A DNA stretch of 64,000 bases, from contig BTRK01000005.1 of NCBI GenBank assembly GCA_036245805.1, positions 46,177,216 to 46,241,215 of the forward strand. Reading direction: 5' to 3'. Made by a program: the position numbers and the translations under genes. The stretch is from Pristionchus mayeri. Its lineage: Eukaryota; Nematoda; Chromadorea; Rhabditida; Neodiplogasteridae. Position 1 is the stretch's first letter. Each line of letters begins with the position of its first letter. Below the pieces are notes generated by a model. That model saw nothing but the letters and a program-made list of their open reading frames with translations. It was not told the origin of the DNA and did not search any database. Positions 59,001-64,000 of the stretch are shown here, in pieces.

Positions 59001-59096
59001 TAAATATCATAGTGATAACGTCAGTATTTGCGTCTTGACCGCTTACCTGCTCTTGTTAGCACTGGGTCTCTTGTTAGCATTCTCACAAATTTCCAG
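53063..59096. other. Long intergenic stretch, no gene recognised
   Basis: Family D-like ends occur near 53140-53195 (CATCCGACCTAATGCC). Family B/C-like CTCTC...GAGAG pieces lie near 54590-54810. Other open frames here (202 aa on minus at 55932-56540, 186 aa on plus at 58113-58673) are compositionally biased or lack flanking splice structure. No tRNA or rRNA was seen. Confidence 0.4.
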
Positions 59097-59210
59097 TAGG
59101 GATGGCTTCGCAAGAAATGACTCTCTTCAAACTACACACTCTCTCACCACTCAGACCGGCTAGAGAGTGTGTAATATGAAGATATCGTTTCTTGACAAAA
59201 GTCATCCCTA
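59097..59210. mobile_element. Foldback MITE, 114 bp, 8-bp target duplication
   Basis: TAGGGATGGCTTCGCAAGAA pairs with TTCTTGACAAAAGTCATCCCTA. ACACTCTCTCACC/CTAGAGAGTGTGT form the inner hairpin. Flanks ATTTCCAG and ATTTCGAG match at 7 of 8 positions. Confidence 0.85.
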
Positions 59211-59936
59211 ATTTCGAGTGCTTTTCATGGATGGTATTTGATATGTTCTCTGTCCGGAGAGCTTTCGAGGTAGTATCTGGTAAACCCATCTCGTCTAGCT
59301 TCTTCTTCTTTTCACGGAAGATTGGACATTTGCGCGAGATTGATGCCTTGATAGCACGCTACTTCCTGCAACTCCTATATTCTAGACTGCATTTCTCGGA
59401 AGTTTTGCAAGAGTTTGAAATTCGGATGTACTGCAACACTCTCACGACGGGTCGACTTATCCGAATTTCGCGCTAGCATGCTATTTCCAAGACTGCAAAA
59501 TTCTCAAGGACCACCCCCCCCACTCAAAAACGGGAAAGATTCACGGGAAGCAACGATGCACCAAACACCCTCTCAAGCGTGTGACACTTGTGCCATTGTC
59601 TATCCCCTCGCTTCCCCCCATTTCCCATTTAATGCACTCATCACGCGCACACTTCGTGCAAAACTCGTAGTTTTCCCAAATTCTGGCGCCTATCTTAACC
59701 AGACATCTCCGCGATCCTTTCCTGGCTGTTTTGACCTACCACCCCGTCTGTGTGTGCATAGCTCCATCACTTCGCGCTCTTGCGATAACACGTGTCTGGA
59801 GAGTCAGATACTCCCGAGAGAGGGCGTACCGCCTCGCATCGCCCATCCTCTTCCCGCTAAGGGAAAACAAGGTGCGAAGTTCCTCGTACGTCACGGACTA
59901 CTAGAGTCTTCGTCTCTTCATTTTGCACACTCTTTC

Positions 59937-59992
59937 TTCTGGGTTCTCAAGTGGGTTCTCAAGTGTTTCATTCTGGGTTCTCAAGTGTGTGG
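59937..59992 (+). repeat. GGGTTCTCAAGTG direct repeats
   Basis: GGGTTCTCAAGTG occurs three times in about 50 bp just before the RTE element's recognisable 5' part. It could be part of the element's 5' end or a local duplication. Confidence 0.7.
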
Positions 59993-60090
59993 CGAGCGGT
60001 TGAGTGCGATTTCGTCTCTCCGTCTCCGGTTCCATCCGCCCGGATTCCCTCTCCCAGACGCGTTGGCACGCGGGAGTTGTACGCCACTAC

Positions 60091-63000
60091 GATGGGTCAC
60101 CGCTTCTACATCGGCACCATCAACGCCAGGACGCTCGGCCCAAGGGAGAAGCAGTCGGAGATGGAACTCGCCCTCGACAAGATCAAGTGGGGCGTGGTTG
60201 CAGTGCAGGAAGCCAGGATTGTGGGTTGTGCCTCGTTCAATCTTACATCCTCAGGCACTGTAGTCTACCACTCGGGCGGGCCCACTGCTTCCCATGGCGT
60301 GGCATTTTTGCTTCGACCGCAACTCGCGCGCGGAGCTGTGTTCAATGGCCTCTCCCCTCGTTTGGCCACTCTGCTCCTTCCCGACCTACGGCTCTTCCTG
60401 GTCTGCGCTTACGCCCCTACGTCTTCCTACGATGACGACGCGTATGAAGACTTCCTAGACCAGGTTGAGACCGCCCTGCGGAGTGCCCCAAAAGGCCATA
60501 TGCCAGTTCTGGTCGGTGACTTCAACTGTCGAGTGGCGAGGGAACCTGGCAATGAAAGATTTGTCGGTAACTTTGCCTCTCCCACACCGAACTCACGCGG
60601 ACGCTGCTTCACTGAGCTCTGCGTGAGGAACAGACTGCGCATCCTGAACACGTTCCCCAAGAGACGGCACGGTCGAATCTGGACCTGGCGATCCCCAAAC
60701 GGCTCCGCATTCCACCAAATTGACTACGTTGCAGCGCCCGCCACAGCGAGAGTAGTCAACTGTGGAGTCGTTGGTCGGTTTGAGTTTGACTCCGACCATC
60801 GCCTTGTTCGGATGTGCCTCTCCTTCCCTGGCAAGGCGAGGCAGAAAAGATGCAGGGAGCGGCTAGATTTCGATCGAACCGCTTTTACTGTCAACGCAAA
60901 CCTTCTCGCCTCACTGCCCCTTTCCCGCCCCAGTTCTGCCGCCGACGCCTATACTACGGTAAAGGCTTTCACGGAGACCGCGGCAACGAACTGCTGGAGG
61001 AAGCGCCAATCCCCTTCTTGGATCTCGAGTGGAACGCGGAAGCTCCTAGCGATGCGCCATGAATTGCAATCCAACTCCCAACAAGCTGTCGCCTACTCAG
61101 CTGCCTGCAAAGCTGCCCGGACGAGTTTCGTCGATGACATCAGGAAGCGAAAGGAGGCGCAAGCACGGCAAGCAGCAACCATGGGAAGGAGCATCGTGAA
61201 GAGCATGCTGAGTCTGCAAACCTCAAAGAAGCGCCTTCTAGTTTTCTCTGTAATCCACCACGCGATTGATCTTTTCGTACCGTATCACTGCCCTAAGCCT
61301 GCTACCCATTCTTATCCCCCTCATATCCGAAAGCTAATTAAACACCGAAATTCTCTGTTCACAAAGTATAATTTACTCTCAATTCGCCCTCAATACGAGA
61401 AGTGCAGTAGAGATCTATTATTCCAAATTAAAAAATGGAACCAATTTTGCGAACATAAAAAACTAAAAAACACTAAAGATCTCTACCGTCACATCCGTAC
61501 CCTTACCCAACCGAAGCCATCCATCCCCAAACAACTTATTGATTCCTCTGGAAATATCGCAACTAGTACCTTAGATATAGCAAATACTCTCGCATCCCGT
61601 TTTGCTTCTCACTTCACACTTGATGACGGATTAGTACCCTCCATTCCATCTCACCCCTCTCATTCATATCTAAGAAATGTATCTTTCTTCCCCCATGACG
61701 TGCATAAGGCTTTAAAGCAGCTCTCCCCATCATGTTCTACGGGTCATGATAACATTCCTCAGATTGTATTTCGTAAATGTGCACGTGCCCTCTCCCTCCC
61801 CCTATGTGATATCTTCAATATTAGTATGGAAACTGGCACTGTCCCATCATTATGGAAATTCTCACTCATTACCCCAATTCCCAAACCAAATAAGAATCCC
61901 CAGTCACCCGATTCTTATCGCCCTATTGCCATACTGTCTCCTGCCTCTAAAACAATGGAACGCCTTGTCAAACATAAGCTTGCCCCTTACCTTTACCGTT
62001 CCAATATCATCCCTAATTACCAACATGGTTTTCGATCCGGTGCCTCTGTTCTTACTAACCTTGTGGACTGTGAAAATGACTGGACTCTCGCTCATTCTCG
62101 TAAAGAACAAACTGATGTTATTTACCTCGACTTCTCTCGTGCATTTGACACCGTCCCTTTCCCTAAACTTCTCTCTAAATGCTTGCATTATGGTATTAAT
62201 GGTAACCTTCTAAATTGGATCTCTGATTTTGTAACGGATAGGCACTTCTCCGTAAGGTTAGGTACTACCGTATCTAAGTCCTTCCCTGTTCTCTCCGGCG
62301 TACCACAAGGATCTGTACTAGGGCCTATTCTATTCTCTCTTTATATATCTGATATTACATATGTCATTGCTCCCTTCCCCGATGTGTTTGTGAAAGCATA
62401 TGCAGATGACATTAAGATTTATGTTTCCTATTCTATTAAAAATAAAGCCTCTCGCACTGCCCAATTACAGTATGCCCTAGATGCTATCTATTCATGGACT
62501 GTATCCAATCAATTATCTCTCTCCGAATCTAAATGCACACATCTCCACATAGGTTCTTCTCTTGCTCCTCATTATCTCATTAATAATGTTATCCTCGAGC
62601 AAGTCCCTCAACAACGCGATCTCGGCGTCCAAGTACTGCCCACCCTAAATAACTCTGCCAGTATAGATGATCGTGTAAAAAAAGCCACCACTGTCATGCA
62701 TATTATGCTTCGTGCTGTATCCGTTAATGATCCCACTATCCTTATCAAATGCTTTAAAACATATGTTCTCCCTCACATTGAATTCGCTTGCCCCTTCTGG
62801 AACCCTCATATCAAGAAACAGAGTCAGAAGCTTGAGAAAATACAAGAGAAATTCACTCGTATTCTATACTATAGATGCTTTCCATCTCCATCATATCCTC
62901 TTGGTCTTCCCTCCTACTCTCAACGTCTGTCCTTCCTCGGTCTTCAAGCGCTTTTTGAGAGGAGAGTCACTTATGATCTAGTCCTGGCCCGTAGGATCAT

Positions 63001-63247
63001 GTATGGAGACACCATACTCGATAGAAGTAAATTTTTCCTGTTTGCTCCCCTAAGAGAAAGGACCAACAACTTTGGAATCTATATTGAGAAAACCAAATCC
63101 ACACCTCGATATCATTGTTTTTCTCGTAGAGTTGCTAGGATTTTAAACGCTCTCCCCACCCATGTATTGTCATCCCCCAGCATCCCTGTCTTCAAGAAGA
63201 GATTGATAACTCTAGAATTTGATTTTCGGAAATATATTTTCCAATAG
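60091..63247 (+). CDS. Chimeric frame: RTE endonuclease joined to CR1-type reverse transcriptase
   Basis: One open frame from ATG 60091 (MGHRFYIGTINARTLG) to TAG 63245-63247, 1051 aa. Residues 1-384 come from the RTE element: EEP endonuclease with INAR, VQEAR, CAYAPTS, VGDFNCR, HQIDYV, SDHR, then its linker up to SKKRLLV. From about residue 385 (SVIHHAIDLFVPYHCP) it is CR1/Jockey-group: SYRPIAILSP, YQHGFRSGAS, IYLDFSRAFDTV, SGVPQGSVLGP, AYADDIKIY (intact catalytic YADD) and a C-terminal region ending at the insert's own stop. The fusion arose by insertion and is in frame by chance. Whether it is expressed is unknown. The normal CR1 protein has its own endonuclease, lost here by 5' truncation. 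Confidence 0.88.
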
Positions 63248-63573
63248 TATTCCCTCCTTCCACTACCTTACCACATTCCTTCATTCTCACCCCCTCCCCC
63301 CTTTAGAGATCCCCTGACGCTGGATCTCGGAGCAGAGCCTACCTGGTCTACCTCGAGTGCCTCCTCCTCGATAAACCTCCCCATCAGAACAGACGAAGAC
63401 AGATGAGACCAGCCGATTGGATCTTCGCATTTTACGATTCCACCTCCGTCCCCCTCATTCCCCCCTTCCTATCGTATTCGACCTCAGTGTGAGGAGAGTC
63501 AACTCTCTTGTATCATAACACATAAGTAATTATTCGTCTTTCGTTGCGCCGCCGAGCGTAGATAAAATATATA
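61244..63573 (+). mobile_element. CR1/Jockey-group LINE insert, 5'-truncated, TAGTT duplication
   Basis: The RTE frame is interrupted at 61243 and continues at 63579. TAGTT (61239-61243 and 63574-63578) is a candidate 5-bp duplication. Removing the insert and one copy leaves the RTE frame uninterrupted. The insert starts within the region between endonuclease and RT, and ends in GATAAAATATATA, like the AT tail of the element at 41075. 63248-63573 is its 3'UTR. Confidence 0.9.
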
Positions 63574-63578
63574 TAGTT

Positions 63579-64000
63579 CCCGACCCTGTAACTGGTGCTC
63601 TCTCTCAAGCAGCTACCAAGACAGTGGTCCAGAGCTTCTTTGACGGTCTCTACACCCCTGCAGTTCCGTGTCCACTCCCAGTCCCTCCTCAGCCTCTGGA
63701 TCCCCTTCCTCCCTTCCTACCCGATGAGGTCAGCAAAGCGATGTCCCAACTCAAGTGTGGTCACTCACCCGGTTCGGATGGCATTCTCCCTGATATGCTA
63801 TACCACTCTCGAAACCACCTTGCTCCCGTTATCGCTGATCTACTCAACTATCTGGTAGATGGAGAGGCTGTTCCAAGCGACCTGACCGAAGCAATTGTCA
63901 CTCTTCTGCACAAGAAAGGAGACCCTACCAACATTGGGAACTTCCGTCCCATCTCCCTCCTCACCGTTTCCCTGAAGACAATGACCAAAGTCATTCTTCA
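63579..64000 (+). CDS. RTE reverse transcriptase, continued after the insert, partial
   Basis: Downstream half of the split RTE protein. It reads PDPVTGALSQAATKTVVQSF then LYTP, LPDEVSKAMSQLKCGHS and FRPISLLTVSLKTM to the window edge. It covers the RT fingers region, corresponding to about 16830-17230 of the first RTE element. The palm, including YADD, lies outside the window. Confidence 0.88.

Larger units (their letters stand above)
59985..64000 (+). mobile_element. RTE-type LINE, young, split by a CR1-type LINE, runs off window
   Basis: The recognisable 5' homology to the element at 15536 starts near 59990 (CGAGCGGTTGAG). Coding resumes after the insert at 63579 and stays open to the window end (FFDGLYTP, LKCGHSPGSDGILPDM, LLHKKGDPTNIGNFRPISLL), corresponding to RT residues of the first element. 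No stop or frameshift was seen in the RTE portions, so the element looked intact before the CR1-type insertion. Confidence 0.92.

Overview
The window is nuclear DNA from a nematode. Protein exons are 50-190 bp, separated by many short introns that end in TTTCAG-like acceptors. The gene content fits too: serpentine chemoreceptors of nematode type, a nematode-style globin, and an apparent trans-splice acceptor just before an ATG. Heavy foldback-element load and RTE/CR1 LINEs would fit a diplogastrid-like genome, but species cannot be decided from sequence alone. All gene models below were built by hand from reading frames, intron phase and GT/AG signals; no search was run.

Layout of host genes: 79-2198 (+) chemoreceptor of the SRH/SRI/STR type, truncated by the window start; 4546-7483 (+) C2H2 zinc-finger protein, 13 exons, 393 aa; 7926-10837 (-) second chemoreceptor with the same exon plan as the first; 23582-25316 (+) globin, with a decayed extra exon at 25564-25705; 29422-32735 (+) 11-exon, 378-aa helical, possibly BAR-like protein; 38433-40147 (-) SRX-like chemoreceptor, probably a pseudogene; 40506-47376 (-) SVOP-like major-facilitator transporter, 18 exons, about 505 aa. 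The remaining DNA is mostly repeats.

Mobile DNA: an RTE-type LINE at 15536-18465 (9-bp target duplication, one nonsense codon); a mariner at 21626-22874 sitting in a palindrome inside another palindrome; a CR1/Jockey-type LINE at about 41075-43312 in a transporter intron; and a young RTE LINE from about 59985 to the window end, interrupted by a 5'-truncated CR1-type LINE at 61244-63573. The last insertion fuses the RTE endonuclease in frame to the CR1 reverse transcriptase.

The most distinctive property is the number of non-autonomous foldback elements, of several families told apart by termini and target duplications (7, 8 and 10 bp, or TA). Many lie inside introns. One transporter intron is almost nothing but a foldback, and another foldback seems to supply a splice donor, so these elements may be shaping or making introns. 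Large palindromes (489, 682 and 849 bp) could give long hairpin RNAs. A 1.36-kb homopyrimidine tract lies at 35371-36735.
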